A stretch of DNA of 64,000 nucleotides, taken from assembly GCF_004331255.1 (NCBI RefSeq), contig NZ_SJOF01000002.1, forward strand, positions 62,001 to 126,000, in the 5' to 3' direction. Shown here piece by piece: positions 8,282 to 22,219 of the stretch; position 1 is the first letter of the stretch; the number at the start of each line of letters is the position of its first letter. The notes beneath the pieces are model-generated. The model had not been told where the DNA came from. It ran no database searches and saw nothing but the letters and a program-made list of their open reading frames with translations. This DNA comes from Acinetobacter sp. ANC 4173. GTDB taxonomy: Bacteria; Pseudomonadota; Gammaproteobacteria; Pseudomonadales; Moraxellaceae. Made by a program: the position numbers and the translations under genes.

Positions 8282-9430
8282 TTAACGGTGCGTATGAATG
8301 GACATCACAATTCCCATACCAGCAAGCAGTGCAATCACCGCCGTACCACCATAACTCATTAGAGGCAATGGATCTCCCGTCACAGGAAGAATCCCACTAA
8401 TCATGCCCGAGTTGAGAAATACAAAGAAAAAGAACGTTAAACCAATGGCACTTGCCAGCAAACGACCATAGTTATGAAAGGAATTCAGTCCAATCATCAT
8501 GCAACGGAAAATAATTGCCGCATATAGTGCAAACAAAAAAATGACGCCAAAGAATCCAAACTCTTCCGAATAGGTCGATAAAATAAAGTCTGTATGGTGT
8601 TCGGGTAAATAGCCCAAATGCGACTGCGTTCCCCCCAAATAGCCCTTACCCATTAAGCCACCAGAACCAATCGCAATCTTAGACTGGATAATATTCCAAC
8701 CCGCGCCTAAGGCATCGGATTCTGGATCAAACAGGGTTAATACACGCTTCTTTTGATAAGCCTGCAATACATACATCCATAACACAGGCGCAGCAACAGC
8801 AAATGCCATAAAGGCTCCCAAAATGAGCCTCCAAGACATCCCACTCAAAAAGAGTACGAAAATTCCGGGGATAATTAAGCCAATAGATAAATCGGGTTGT
8901 AAAGCCACCAATACAAAAGGCACAAACATGATGACCAATGCACCCAAAATATGTACGAGTTTGGGTGGAAAAGGTTTTCTTGAGAAGTACCATGCCATCA
9001 TAAGTGGCATAGCAAACTTCATAAACTCACTGGGTTGTACACTGCCAATACCCGGTACAGTCAACCAACGTTTAGCCCCTAAGCGGGTATCGCCTATGAC
9101 AAGCACCAAAACCAACAATACAATTGAAATCAGATAGAAATATGGGCTGGTTGCCTGATAAACCTTCGGCGGAATTTGGGCACAAATAAACAATAGAATA
9201 AAGCCGACACCAAAACTGGTGGCCTGACGCAGTACCATCCCCATATCTTCAGCTGTGGCACTATAAACCGCCATTAAACCAATAATAGAATTTACGACCA
9301 ATAATCCTAATAACCAAGGATCAAGATGTAAACGGTGCCATTTGGAGGAATCGTCTTTAATACTTCGACCATCCCGTAAGGATTGGCGTAAGAAACGATA
9401 CTGTTGAGAAGGTATCATCTGATGAGGCAA
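8282..9430 (-). CDS. rodA: Rod-shape peptidoglycan polymerase RodA
   Basis: RodA is the SEDS-family glycosyltransferase of the elongasome and works with PBP2 in lateral-wall synthesis. The 382-residue protein has about ten membrane helices. The SEDS signatures are present: GAKRWLTVPGIGSVQPSEFMK, the Asp-containing LQPDLS loop, LGAGWNIIQSKIAIGSGGL, and LPEHHTDFILSTYSEEFGF. The latter two distinguish RodA from FtsW. The gene is not next to mrdA; it follows ispD on the same strand after a gap of about 110 bases. An internal ATG at residue 5 is an alternative start. Confidence 0.94.
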   Translation of the reverse strand: MPHQMIPSQQYRFLRQSLRDGRSIKDDSSKWHRLHLDPWLLGLLVVNSIIGLMAVYSATAEDMGMVLRQATSFGVGFILLFICAQIPPKVYQATSPYFYLISIVLLVLVLVIGDTRLGAKRWLTVPGIGSVQPSEFMKFAMPLMMAWYFSRKPFPPKLVHILGALVIMFVPFVLVALQPDLSIGLIIPGIFVLFLSGMSWRLILGAFMAFAVAAPVLWMYVLQAYQKKRVLTLFDPESDALGAGWNIIQSKIAIGSGGLMGKGYLGGTQSHLGYLPEHHTDFILSTYSEEFGFFGVIFLFALYAAIIFRCMMIGLNSFHNYGRLLASAIGLTFFFFVFLNSGMISGILPVTGDPLPLMSYGGTAVIALLAGMGIVMSIHTHR

Positions 9431-9544
9431 TACAGCTAAAAGTGAGCAGAGTATAAATTTAAACTGCGGTAGAGTGAATGCTTAATTCAACGTTCAGGAT
9501 AATTATTTCGTAAACAATCACAGCTACCGCATAAAATGTTTAAA

Positions 9545-10261
9545 TTAGTTTTGCGATTGGGTAATCAAACGTGCCAACTGTAAGTCATCTGGATAGGTAA
9601 TTTTAATATTATCCGAGCGCCCATGAACCACATGAACAGGATGTCCCGCGTATTCCAAGGCACTCGCTTCATCGGTAATGACTTGTTGGTCTCGCAAAGC
9701 CAGCTCAATTGCTTGTTTTAATACACCCAATTTTGCCATCTGCGGCGTTTGAGCTTGCCATAATAGATCACGGCTCACGGTCTTACTGATGACCGCTTCA
9801 GTTTCGACCCGCTTTAAAGTATCGCGGACTGGAATGGCAAGAATAGCTGCTTGATCTGTTTCAATCGCTTTATGAACCAATGTATTTAACACAGGCAAAG
9901 TGACACAAGGACGCGCTGCATCATGCACCAATACCCAGTCATCTTTATCAGCAATTTGCGTGAGATAAGTTAAGGCATTTAATACAGAGTCAACTCGCTC
10001 GTTACCACCCGCACAAAAATGTGATTTTTCTGGAGCAGCCAAAGCCAAGCTTGGAATCACATTATCATCTTGCGCAACCGCAAGCACATAACCTGCTAAA
10101 TCCAAGCCGTTTAATCGCTCTACCGTATGTTCCAATACAGTTTTATCATCAAGCAATTGATATTGTTTTAATTCAGATTGAGAAAAACGACGTCCAGAAC
10201 CCGCAGCAGGAATCACCACCCAAAGCTTATTGTGCATTGGCTGGCTCTGGTGGGATGGCAT
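9545..10261 (-). CDS. ispD: 2-C-methyl-D-erythritol 4-phosphate cytidylyltransferase
   Basis: IspD transfers CMP from CTP to methylerythritol 4-phosphate in isoprenoid synthesis. The N-terminal VIPAAGSGRRFSQSELKQYQ loop is the nucleotide-binding signature, followed by VLVHDAARPCV and a C-terminal TDEASALEYAG segment. The frame is open to 10306, but family length (about 230-240 residues) favours the ATG at 10261 (238 residues); ATG 10237 is also possible. All choices overlap the end of ftsB, so the two are translationally coupled. The ftsB-ispD arrangement is common in gammaproteobacteria. Confidence 0.94.
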   Translation of the reverse strand: MPSHQSQPMHNKLWVVIPAAGSGRRFSQSELKQYQLLDDKTVLEHTVERLNGLDLAGYVLAVAQDDNVIPSLALAAPEKSHFCAGGNERVDSVLNALTYLTQIADKDDWVLVHDAARPCVTLPVLNTLVHKAIETDQAAILAIPVRDTLKRVETEAVISKTVSRDLLWQAQTPQMAKLGVLKQAIELALRDQQVITDEASALEYAGHPVHVVHGRSDNIKITYPDDLQLARLITQSQN

Positions 10262-10637
10262 TGTCGTCTTCATTGGTACGTAAATCTGTTTTCGCGTTTG
10301 GATCAATATAAATAGGTTTATATTGAGTACTGATGGTACTCATTTGAACAAAAGTTTCGCGTGGTTTAATTAACCCTAAATCTAAACGTGCATGTTCTTC
10401 TATGGCTTCAACACCATTTTTTAAATCATAAACTTCTGCTGCAAGAACACGATTACGCTCTTTTAGCTCATCATTAATTTCTGTCTGTTGTTGGATTTTT
10501 TGGGTCAGTTGCTGATGATCATGATAACCACCCTCACCGAACCAAAATAAATACTGAAACCCTGCGATCAGTACGATCGCAAGGCCCAATAGTAATTTAC
10601 TCGCAAAAGAGTCAAATACATTTAACATAGATAGCAT
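10227..10637 (-). CDS. ftsB: Cell division protein FtsB (DivIC family)
   Basis: FtsB is a bitopic divisome protein that forms a coiled coil with FtsL and binds FtsQ. The 136-residue protein has one membrane helix near residues 13-33 and a heptad-rich coiled coil (QQLTQKIQQQTEINDELKER) to about residue 80. The DLGLIKPRETF motif, conserved in the family, follows, with a longer acidic, proline-rich tail than in E. coli FtsB. It lies 8 bases after eno and overlaps ispD, making an eno-ftsB-ispD transcription unit. ATG at residue 4 is an alternative start. Confidence 0.92.
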   Translation of the reverse strand: MLSMLNVFDSFASKLLLGLAIVLIAGFQYLFWFGEGGYHDHQQLTQKIQQQTEINDELKERNRVLAAEVYDLKNGVEAIEEHARLDLGLIKPRETFVQMSTISTQYKPIYIDPNAKTDLRTNEDDNAIPPEPANAQ

Positions 10638-10645
10638 TCAATCGC

Positions 10646-11953
<1,308 letters not shown>

Positions 11954-11979
11954 TTAATAACGAGATGCTTTAGAAGGCA

Positions 11980-12837
11980 TCAATGAGTATCTAATTTTGC
12001 GAAACCTTTTACCAAGGTATCTAATTCTTTCAGCTGCGCTAAGAACGGCTCAAGTTGAGACATACGCAAGGCACATGGACCATCACATTTGGCTTTTTCA
12101 GGATCTGGATGTGCTTCCAAGAACAAACCAGCCAAGCCTGTTGCCATACCTGCACGAGCAAGTGTTGTGATTTGTGCACGGCGACCGCCCGCTGAATCTG
12201 TACGACCACCAGGCGTTTGCAATGCATGCGTCACATCAAAGAACACAGGCACATTCATTTCTTTCATGATGTCGAAGCCCAACATGTCTACAACCAAATT
12301 GTTGTAACCAAATGCCGAACCACGTTCACAAATAATGAGCTTGTCATTTCCAGCTTCTAAACACTTATGCAAAATATGGCGCATTTCGTGCGGAGCAAGG
12401 AACTGTGCTTTCTTGATGTTAATAATGGCATCTGTTTTAGCCATTGCTTCAACCAAGTCAGTTTGACGACTTAAAAAAGCTGGCAACTGAATGATGTCTG
12501 CAACTTCAGCCACTGGTGCAGCTTGATACGGCTCATGCACATCAGTAATGATTGGTACATTAAAGTGCTTTTTAATGTCCGCCAACCATTCAATTCCTTT
12601 TTCCAAACCAGGACCACGGAATGAATTTAAGCTCGAACGATTCGCTTTATCGAAACTTGCCTTAAACACATAGGGAATGTCTAAGCGCTTGCAAATATCA
12701 ACATAAGTTTCTGCAATTTCAAAAGCTAAATCTTTTGACTCTAATACGTTCATGCCGCCGAATAGTACAAATGGCAAGTGGTTTGCCATTTGTATATCGC
12801 CTAAACGTACAATTTCTTGTGGTTTTAATTGTGACAT
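11980..12837 (-). CDS. kdsA: 3-deoxy-8-phosphooctulonate synthase (KDO-8-P synthase)
   Basis: KdsA condenses phosphoenolpyruvate with arabinose 5-phosphate to KDO 8-phosphate, a precursor of lipid A-linked core sugar. The 285-residue protein shows [31 protein letters not shown], the substrate loop [11 protein letters not shown] and the C-terminal [14 protein letters not shown] motif, all typical. The position between pyrG and eno matches the conserved gammaproteobacterial order. The presence of kdsA fits a Gram-negative whose lipooligosaccharide contains KDO-type sugars. Confidence 0.97.
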   Translation of the reverse strand: MSQLKPQEIVRLGDIQMANHLPFVLFGGMNVLESKDLAFEIAETYVDICKRLDIPYVFKASFDKANRSSLNSFRGPGLEKGIEWLADIKKHFNVPIITDVHEPYQAAPVAEVADIIQLPAFLSRQTDLVEAMAKTDAIINIKKAQFLAPHEMRHILHKCLEAGNDKLIICERGSAFGYNNLVVDMLGFDIMKEMNVPVFFDVTHALQTPGGRTDSAGGRRAQITTLARAGMATGLAGLFLEAHPDPEKAKCDGPCALRMSQLEPFLAQLKELDTLVKGFAKLDTH

Positions 12838-12875
12838 TTAAACTTTCCTAGTTTAGTCCTAGACATACCTTATTC

Positions 12876-14579
<1,704 letters not shown>

Positions 14580-14740
14580 CTAGAAAGCAAAGTCAATTAG
14601 CAGCAATTCATAGATCAATAAACAATTGGCTATTCTATCAGCATTTCCGATAAAAATTTAGTAGGGAATCTCAGGATTTTTCATCTGTAATTTTACTGCT
14701 ATACTATGCGCACTCTATTTATGCTTTATTTTGTGCGATT

Positions 14741-15148
14741 ATGAATAAGAAATTTTTAATTTGTGGTGCCCTTGCATTGGGTCTATTACTTACCGCATGT
14801 GTTAAAAAAGAAGAACCTAAAGATGAGCAAACTGAAACAACCCAAGCTGCATCTGAACCGACTGAACAAGTACAGTTCCAACCTTTAGAAGCATCTAAAC
14901 CTGAAGCTGAGGTTGTTATTCCAACTCAAGTTGAAGTTGTGCGTGAGCAAACCGCAAATACTACGACTGAAATTCGTCGTGAAGAAGCACCAAAACCAGC
15001 TACAACTCAAGCAGTTGAAGCACCTAAAGCTGAAGACAAACCTGCTCAAGTCGTACAACAGCCGAAACCAAATACAACTGCTCAGTCTGAAGATGATGCT
15101 GTCGCTGCTGCAATTGCCGCTGCAACCCCTGCATTAGACAATAAATAA
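14741..15148 (+). CDS. Ala/Glu/Pro-rich lipoprotein of unknown function
   Basis: This 135-residue protein starts with a lipoprotein signal (GLLLTAC, lipid-modified Cys20). The rest is low in complexity, rich in Glu, Pro, Ala, Thr and Gln with repeats such as EAPKPATTQAVEAPK, and is probably unstructured. It has no recognisable domain. It may span or decorate the envelope, but this is a guess. It is divergent from pyrG and followed by a strong terminator, so it is monocistronic. Confidence 0.75.
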   Translation: MNKKFLICGALALGLLLTACVKKEEPKDEQTETTQAASEPTEQVQFQPLEASKPEAEVVIPTQVEVVREQTANTTTEIRREEAPKPATTQAVEAPKAEDKPAQVVQQPKPNTTAQSEDDAVAAAIAAATPALDNK

Positions 15149-15163
15149 TTTAAGATCTATTTT

Positions 15164-15193
15164 AAAAAACCAGTTCAAATGAACTGGTTTTTT
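15164..15193. terminator. Bidirectional terminator after the lipoprotein gene
   Basis: A 13-bp stem (AAAAAACCAGTTC / GAACTGGTTTTTT, AAAT loop) sits between the convergent lipoprotein and hydrolase genes and has T-runs in both directions. Confidence 0.93.
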
Positions 15194-15219
15194 ATGGTCT
15201 ATAACAAGACTTTAAAACA

Positions 15220-16314
15220 TTAATCTGCATGTAACTTTAGATAATCTGCGATTAATTTTGCAGCCCATGATCGGGTTTGAGTAACCCCCTCATAAAAACC
15301 ACAATGACTGCCCTTTTTGGTCGTCACAACAATAATATTTTCCATTCTTTCAATAACTGATTTATAAGGATAAAAGTTCTTGATATGACAAACGGGGTCA
15401 TCCTCAGAATTTAAAACCATCAATGGAACTTTAATATTCTCAAATACATGAATAGGGTTAATGGCTTGGGTATAACTGGCATAGTCGCGATAACCTGCTA
15501 ATTCAAAATAACTTTTCTCAAATTCTGCCAGTGTTTTGACCGCCAAGACCTGTGACAATGAAGTCACAGGTTTCCAAGTCGGCAAATAAGGATGAATAAA
15601 AGTCTTGAATAGTTTTTTGGTCATGACTTTACTATAAAACGGATGAATGTTCACAAAGCCCAGTTCAGTGTTATAGCCAGGGCATAATGCGAAAGCGGCT
15701 TTAAACGGTGTGTCTTCACCTTGCTCGCCCAAATAACGAACCAATAAACCCGTACCCGCGGATGAACCTACGGCATATAAAGATGAAGCTGAAAACTGTT
15801 GCTGAATATAGGTGACTTGCTCACGTAAATCTGAAGTAAAACCAAATAAGCTCATTTTCGGTACAGGTAAAGGTAAACCTGCATGCCCACGGCGCAAACA
15901 CAAAGCAATACGCCAACCCGTATATTGATGCAGATCTCGAACCAACTCCCTCATACTGGTTAAATTACCCGTAATCGTATGCAGAAGAATGATCGTCGGA
16001 GTTTCTGGGGGTAATGCCAGACCATACCAAGCTACCGCAGTCACGCCGCCATCTTGCATGGTCAACTGATCCATTCGATCATACTCAAGTTGAATGGTTC
16101 GCTTCTTAATCACATCAAAATATAATAAATGTGCATGTGTGTTTGATAACCACGGGGTTGGACGATATTTCTGTTGAAGTTGAGGTAACTTTTCTAGCAC
16201 CTTTTTACTTTGCCCTTGTGAGCTATAGTACAGTTTTGGTTGTTCAGCACCGATAACCGAATCAATCCATTCCGAACCTAGAACTTTAATTTTATTTAAA
16301 GTAGATATTCTCAT
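15220..16314 (-). CDS. Alpha/beta hydrolase, YheT family
   Basis: This 364-residue protein has the alpha/beta-hydrolase fold and looks like the YheT/COG0429 group. The sequence shows the oxyanion-hole segment LLHTITGN, the nucleophile elbow GSSAG with Ser185, and an acid-containing NSEDDPVC strand. A catalytic His sits in KGSHCGFYEG, and the motif RRGHAG is common in this group. Substrates are esters of unknown identity. It lies 12 bases after the SGNH hydrolase gene and is probably co-transcribed with it. Confidence 0.8.
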   Translation of the reverse strand: MRISTLNKIKVLGSEWIDSVIGAEQPKLYYSSQGQSKKVLEKLPQLQQKYRPTPWLSNTHAHLLYFDVIKKRTIQLEYDRMDQLTMQDGGVTAVAWYGLALPPETPTIILLHTITGNLTSMRELVRDLHQYTGWRIALCLRRGHAGLPLPVPKMSLFGFTSDLREQVTYIQQQFSASSLYAVGSSAGTGLLVRYLGEQGEDTPFKAAFALCPGYNTELGFVNIHPFYSKVMTKKLFKTFIHPYLPTWKPVTSLSQVLAVKTLAEFEKSYFELAGYRDYASYTQAINPIHVFENIKVPLMVLNSEDDPVCHIKNFYPYKSVIERMENIIVVTTKKGSHCGFYEGVTQTRSWAAKLIADYLKLHAD

Positions 16315-16326
16315 ATTGATTTACCA

Positions 16327-17049
16327 TTATTGATGATGAGTAAAAGATTGCTGTACTAATGTGGCGATCTGCTGACCCCAAATGGCATAAATTTCTTTAC
16401 TTGGATGAAAACCATCGCTTGCCATCGGCAAATTCATTGTTTGAAAGGCATGAATGTCAAAATGTAGAAACTTAAACTGACTGTTCTGCGCTAAATATTG
16501 CTGTAATCGCTGATTCATTGCAGTTGCATATTGCCCCAATAACCATGCCAATGGATTCGGCAAGGCTGGAAAATGCTGCATCGGTGGGACACCTGTGACA
16601 ATAATCAATTTCGGCTGAAACCGATTCTGTACTTCTTCAAATAAATGCTGTTGTTGCTTCAACCAAGATTTGACTGAAGTTAATTTGGTAACATCATTCA
16701 CACCGACTGATGTCACCACTACATCGTACTGCTGTGGTGCTAAATGTTGTGTTGCTCGAATGACTTGCTCCGTCGTATCGCCAGTCTTTGCATGTAGTTT
16801 CCAGAGAATCTGATATTCATCTTGTAATGCTTGAAGAATCGCGCCAGACAAAGCCTCACTTTGTGATTCTACTCCAACTCCTGCTGCAGCCGAATCCCCT
16901 AAAATTAATAAGGATAATGACTGCCCTTGACCGATTATTCCCTCACGATCACCACTGGCTTCTAAAAGACGTGGTGTATTCTTGCGAACTTTTACCCCCT
17001 GAAATACCAACACAGGCAATAAAGCTAAAGTCGAAAGTTTTAACCACAT
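16327..17049 (-). CDS. SGNH/GDSL-family hydrolase (esterase-like)
   Basis: This 240-residue protein begins with a hydrophobic segment, possibly a signal anchor. It carries the SGNH blocks: GDSAAAGVG with Ser53, a GVNDV block III near 116, and the C-terminal dyad DGFHPS with Asp212 and His215. It is probably an envelope or periplasmic esterase or acyltransferase-like enzyme. It pairs with the downstream YheT-like hydrolase, suggesting a joint lipid or ester pathway, but the substrate is unknown. Confidence 0.82.
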   Translation of the reverse strand: MWLKLSTLALLPVLVFQGVKVRKNTPRLLEASGDREGIIGQGQSLSLLILGDSAAAGVGVESQSEALSGAILQALQDEYQILWKLHAKTGDTTEQVIRATQHLAPQQYDVVVTSVGVNDVTKLTSVKSWLKQQQHLFEEVQNRFQPKLIIVTGVPPMQHFPALPNPLAWLLGQYATAMNQRLQQYLAQNSQFKFLHFDIHAFQTMNLPMASDGFHPSKEIYAIWGQQIATLVQQSFTHHQ

Positions 17050-17085
17050 TTGTTTAATCTCAGTAATTGTGTAAAGAAATATAAA

Positions 17086-17493
17086 TTAAGCGGGCTGAAA
17101 CTGCTTAATACGCTGCCCCATCTCAGTAGCCAATGCCTCCAAACCACTTTTTGGTCGAATCATCACTTCAAAATCAACAATTTGACCTTGTTCATTGAAT
17201 TGAATCATATCGATCCCTTTCAACTTTTTGTCCCCGATATTTGCTGAAAACTCCAAAACAACAGATTGAGCATTTTCCGTCAGAAATTCACGATGATAGG
17301 TGAAGTTTTCGAATACCTGAATAACATTGCTCAGAATAAACTGCACCACGGCTTTACCTTCATAAGGATGAAAAGCAACAGGAGATCTGAAAACCACATT
17401 ATCTGCTAACAATTCATTTAAGTAATCCATGTCACGCGTTGCAACCATGTGGTGCCATTTATGTAATGCATCTTGGGTTTGTTTTAATTGCAT
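17086..17493 (-). CDS. NTF2/SnoaL-like domain protein
   Basis: This 135-residue protein has a cone-shaped NTF2-like fold signature: an N-terminal helix with WHHMVATRDMDYLNELLADNVVFRSP, then alternating strands ending in FEVMIRPKSGLEALATEMG. Such proteins can be isomerases, hydrolases or binding proteins, and no catalytic residue assignment is safe. It lies between the fadH terminator and the hydrolase pair on the same strand. In Acinetobacter-like genomes similar proteins accompany fatty-acid genes, but this is only context. Confidence 0.7.
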   Translation of the reverse strand: MQLKQTQDALHKWHHMVATRDMDYLNELLADNVVFRSPVAFHPYEGKAVVQFILSNVIQVFENFTYHREFLTENAQSVVLEFSANIGDKKLKGIDMIQFNEQGQIVDFEVMIRPKSGLEALATEMGQRIKQFQPA

Positions 17494-17516
17494 TGTTGTA
17501 TTCTCTTTAATTGATG

Positions 17517-17538
17517 AAAAGAGGACCCGCAGGTCCCC
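17517..17538 (-). terminator. Rho-independent terminator after fadH
   Basis: On the minus strand GGGGACC / GGTCCTC form a 7-bp stem with one G-U pair and a 4-base loop, followed by TTTT, directly after the fadH stop. Confidence 0.8.
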
Positions 17539-17544
17539 TTGGTT

Positions 17545-19635
<2,091 letters not shown>

Positions 19636-19656
19636 TTATAATCCAATTTTGAAATC

Positions 19657-19674
19657 TATGCAACATGTTGCATA
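19657..19674. promoter_or_regulatory. Operator half 2: perfect 18-bp palindrome upstream of padR
   Basis: TATGCAACATGTTGCATA is a perfect 18-bp palindrome, 32 bp before the PadR gene start and 84 bp before fadH. Its TGCAAC-N2-GTTGCA core is shared with the site at 19617-19630, as expected for dimer binding and autoregulation. Confidence 0.72.
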
Positions 19675-19706
19675 ATATCTGTACCTTATTTTTTTGATGC
19701 TAACTT

Positions 19707-20249
19707 ATGTCTTTAGCACATGTTCTTCTGACCAGCTTAATTGAAAAACCCAGTACAGGGATTGAACTGGCACGGCGTTTTGACCGTTCTATGGGTTTCT
19801 TTTGGAATGCAACACATCAACAAATTTACCGTGAACTCAGCACCATGCAGCAAAAAGGCTGGATTTCAACCATGGAAGACGAGAGTTCCAATAGCAGAAA
19901 AAAAACCTATCAAGTGGAACAATTGGGGCGCACTGAGTTGGCTGACTGGATGGTCAAACAAGGCCCACCCGCTCAACTGCGTGAAGAACTGATGGTTCGT
20001 TTAAGAGCAGAAGCACAAGTCGGTGGTGCAACCGTACTGCCCGAATTAGAAAGACACCTCATTTTGCATCAAGAAAAGTTGAAAATTTATCAACAGATTT
20101 TTAATAAAGACTTTCCATCTACAGAAAATGAAAATCGGACTTTATATATTCATAAAATGATTTTACAGTTAGGCATTAACTTAGAAGTTGGCTGGATTGA
20201 ATGGCTTGAAGCCATGATTACAGGTCTGAAAAAATTTGAAAAAACCTAA
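19707..20249 (+). CDS. PadR-family transcriptional regulator
   Basis: This 180-residue protein starts with the PadR winged-helix domain: HVLLTSLIEKPSTGIELARRFDRSMGFFWNATHQQIYREL, followed by the wing LEQLGRTELADW-type segment near 70. The C-terminal Vir_act_alpha_C-like helical domain (to 180) mediates dimerisation. PadR proteins are usually repressors released by small aromatic or lipophilic ligands. It is divergent from fadH and 11 bases before an alpha/beta hydrolase gene; the two palindromes upstream are its likely targets. The ligand is unknown. Confidence 0.85.
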   Translation: MSLAHVLLTSLIEKPSTGIELARRFDRSMGFFWNATHQQIYRELSTMQQKGWISTMEDESSNSRKKTYQVEQLGRTELADWMVKQGPPAQLREELMVRLRAEAQVGGATVLPELERHLILHQEKLKIYQQIFNKDFPSTENENRTLYIHKMILQLGINLEVGWIEWLEAMITGLKKFEKT

Positions 20250-20260
20250 AAAATAGAGAA

Positions 20261-21178
20261 ATGACAATGCCTTATTATCAAATGCCCGACCAAGAACAAT
20301 TGTATGTTCGTGAGTTTGGTCAGGGGGAGCCTGTTTTAGTATTATCAGGTCTAGGCATGCAAAGTTGGCAATGGATGCCTTTTTTAATTCAAAACAGTAA
20401 ACAATTTAAATTTATTATTCCAGATTGGCGTGGGTTTGGTCGATCAAAATACTGCCGTATACCTGAAATAGATGCTATTTCTAGCCATTGGCGTGATTTG
20501 GAGGCATTAATCCAACAATTAAAGTATCCAGATTTTACCGTAATTGCTTTCTCAATGGGGGCAACAACTGCCATGCATGGCATGAAATATGGAAATTTTA
20601 AACAATATATCAATCGTTATTTACATATTGATCAAGCACCCAAAATTACGGTAGATACTCATTGGCCATATGGTCTACTTAGTCAGCAACACTCAAATTT
20701 TAAAAATCTCTTGGCTGAAATTTCATTGTTTTTTTCTGCCTTGCCGCCTGTGAATAGGCTAGAAGATCTTAAACCAGCTTCACGCCATGAATTTATTAAA
20801 ATATGGAGTAAATTCATATTATTACAAAATGGTCATCGCCTAAGCCCGATCTTATGGAACACCGCATTAAAATACGATAAATTGCAAAAACATCTCTTAC
20901 CCTTACACCGCCTCGACTATCTGGCATGGTATATCAATAACTATCTCTATCATGATGAAGATTATCGAGAATGTTTAGCACAATTGGGCTGTCCAACAAC
21001 TTTTTTTATTGGGGAAAATTCGATACTTTACCCATCTCAAGGACAAAAAATTATCGCGAATAGTGTCAAAAATGCCAAGCAAGTCATCTTTGAACGGTCA
21101 GGTCATGCCATTTTAATTAATGAACCCTTCAAATTTCAGCGAGAAATTTCCCGCTTCCTTTTGAATCGTTACGAATAG
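20261..21178 (+). CDS. Alpha/beta hydrolase (AB_hydrolase_1)
   Basis: This 305-residue cytoplasmic hydrolase has the oxyanion segment LVLSGLGMQSWQW, IIPDWRGFGRS before the elbow, a nucleophile elbow FSMGAT, an acid strand ending GENSILYPSQG and a C-terminal RSGHAILINEP with the catalytic His. The family includes esterases, lactonases and thioesterases. It is 11 bases downstream of the PadR gene and so probably in its operon, which suggests that the regulator's ligand or its derivative is the substrate. It converges on the LysR gene. Confidence 0.8.
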   Translation: MTMPYYQMPDQEQLYVREFGQGEPVLVLSGLGMQSWQWMPFLIQNSKQFKFIIPDWRGFGRSKYCRIPEIDAISSHWRDLEALIQQLKYPDFTVIAFSMGATTAMHGMKYGNFKQYINRYLHIDQAPKITVDTHWPYGLLSQQHSNFKNLLAEISLFFSALPPVNRLEDLKPASRHEFIKIWSKFILLQNGHRLSPILWNTALKYDKLQKHLLPLHRLDYLAWYINNYLYHDEDYRECLAQLGCPTTFFIGENSILYPSQGQKIIANSVKNAKQVIFERSGHAILINEPFKFQREISRFLLNRYE

Positions 21179-21189
21179 CAGCAGTTTAG

Positions 21190-22104
21190 TTAAAGCACCG
21201 CTCGATCGTATTTAATGGCTTCAAGATCATAGACTTGATAAATGCAATCAAATAGCGAGCGGATATCTTCGCTTTCATCCATACTTCGAATAGCAAGGAA
21301 GATTGGGCTAACTGCGGCATCATCTAACAACGGAATATAGTTTAGGTGAGGAAACTGAATGCTACAGGCACTTTCAGGCACAATACAAATCCCTTCACCC
21401 GCAGCCACCAAACCTAGCGCCAACTGAATTTCACGCACTTCACGTAAACTGCGCGGCTCTAAACCATACTCTGAAAATAAGCTGCGAACTTGAGTCGAGA
21501 AATTGGGTTTAGGGTGACTTGGGTATAAAAACAGACTTTCTTCGACCAAATCTGCAAGGTATACCCCTTGTTTTTGCGATGCTAAAGGGTGACTACTGTG
21601 TGCGGCAACCATCAAGGGTTCTTCACGTAATAAAACACGACGAATTGCAGGATCAGAAATTCTTAAGCGTCCAAATCCAACATCAATACGCCCTTCTTTA
21701 AGCGCCTGAATCTGATCTTTGGTGCTCATTTCAATCAGTTCAATTTTAAGCTGTGATTGCTGCTGACGGAATAAATACACAATTCGTGGCAACAAACCAT
21801 AAAGCAATGACCCAACAAATCCCATGGTTACCGTGCGTTCGACCATCCCCACACGCTTAGTCATCGACTTCACTTCTTCAGCATTAGACAAAAGTTTAAC
21901 CGCATGCTGATAGAAAAATTGGCCTGCTGGTGTGGTCTGCAAAGGTCGACTACCGCGCTCAAACAGTTGAACGCCCAACTCAGCTTCAAGGTTTTGAATC
22001 TGCCGACTCAATGGAGGTTGAGCAATAAACAGTTTTTCTGCTGCTTTGGTAAAACTTTGTTCCTCTACAACCGCTACAAAATAGCGTAGGTGTCTAAGTT
22101 CCAT
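21190..22104 (-). CDS. LysR-type regulator of benzoate/catechol genes (BenM/CatM)
   Basis: This 304-residue LysR protein has the HTH at residues 1-60 (MELRHLRYFVAVVEEQSFTK, AQPPLSRQIQNLE) almost identical to the BenM/CatM group. BenM and CatM respond to cis,cis-muconate, and BenM also to benzoate. Ser99 and Arg146, which line the primary muconate site in this group as I remember it, are present. Arg160 and a Tyr at 292 (aligning with BenM Tyr293) are also present; CatM has His and Phe there. It is divergent from catB and is the only LysR gene beside the whole cat-ben locus, so it probably does both jobs. The symbol is left open because both names fit. Confidence 0.9.
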   Translation of the reverse strand: MELRHLRYFVAVVEEQSFTKAAEKLFIAQPPLSRQIQNLEAELGVQLFERGSRPLQTTPAGQFFYQHAVKLLSNAEEVKSMTKRVGMVERTVTMGFVGSLLYGLLPRIVYLFRQQQSQLKIELIEMSTKDQIQALKEGRIDVGFGRLRISDPAIRRVLLREEPLMVAAHSSHPLASQKQGVYLADLVEESLFLYPSHPKPNFSTQVRSLFSEYGLEPRSLREVREIQLALGLVAAGEGICIVPESACSIQFPHLNYIPLLDDAAVSPIFLAIRSMDESEDIRSLFDCIYQVYDLEAIKYDRAVL

Positions 22105-22112
22105 AAGACCTC

Positions 22113-22127
22113 ATACCTTTTAAATAT
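22113..22127. promoter_or_regulatory. Candidate BenM/CatM site near the LysR start
   Basis: ATACCTTTTAAATAT fits the BenM/CatM consensus ATAC-N7-GTAT with one mismatch in the right arm. It lies 8 bp upstream of the LysR start, consistent with autoregulation. Confidence 0.5.
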
Positions 22128-22164
22128 AAAAAAATGCAAAAATGATCTTCGACAGTCTTAAATC

Positions 22165-22179
22165 ATTCTTTTAAGGTAT
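22165..22179. promoter_or_regulatory. Candidate BenM/CatM site upstream of catB
   Basis: ATTCTTTTAAGGTAT fits ATAC-N7-GTAT with one mismatch in the left arm. It lies about 40 bp before the catB start and 52 bp from the other site, which suits a LysR tetramer bridging the divergent promoters. Confidence 0.55.
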
Positions 22180-22219
22180 ATCACATGACTTAGACAAATC
22201 AAGATAGCGAAGCCGAAAG

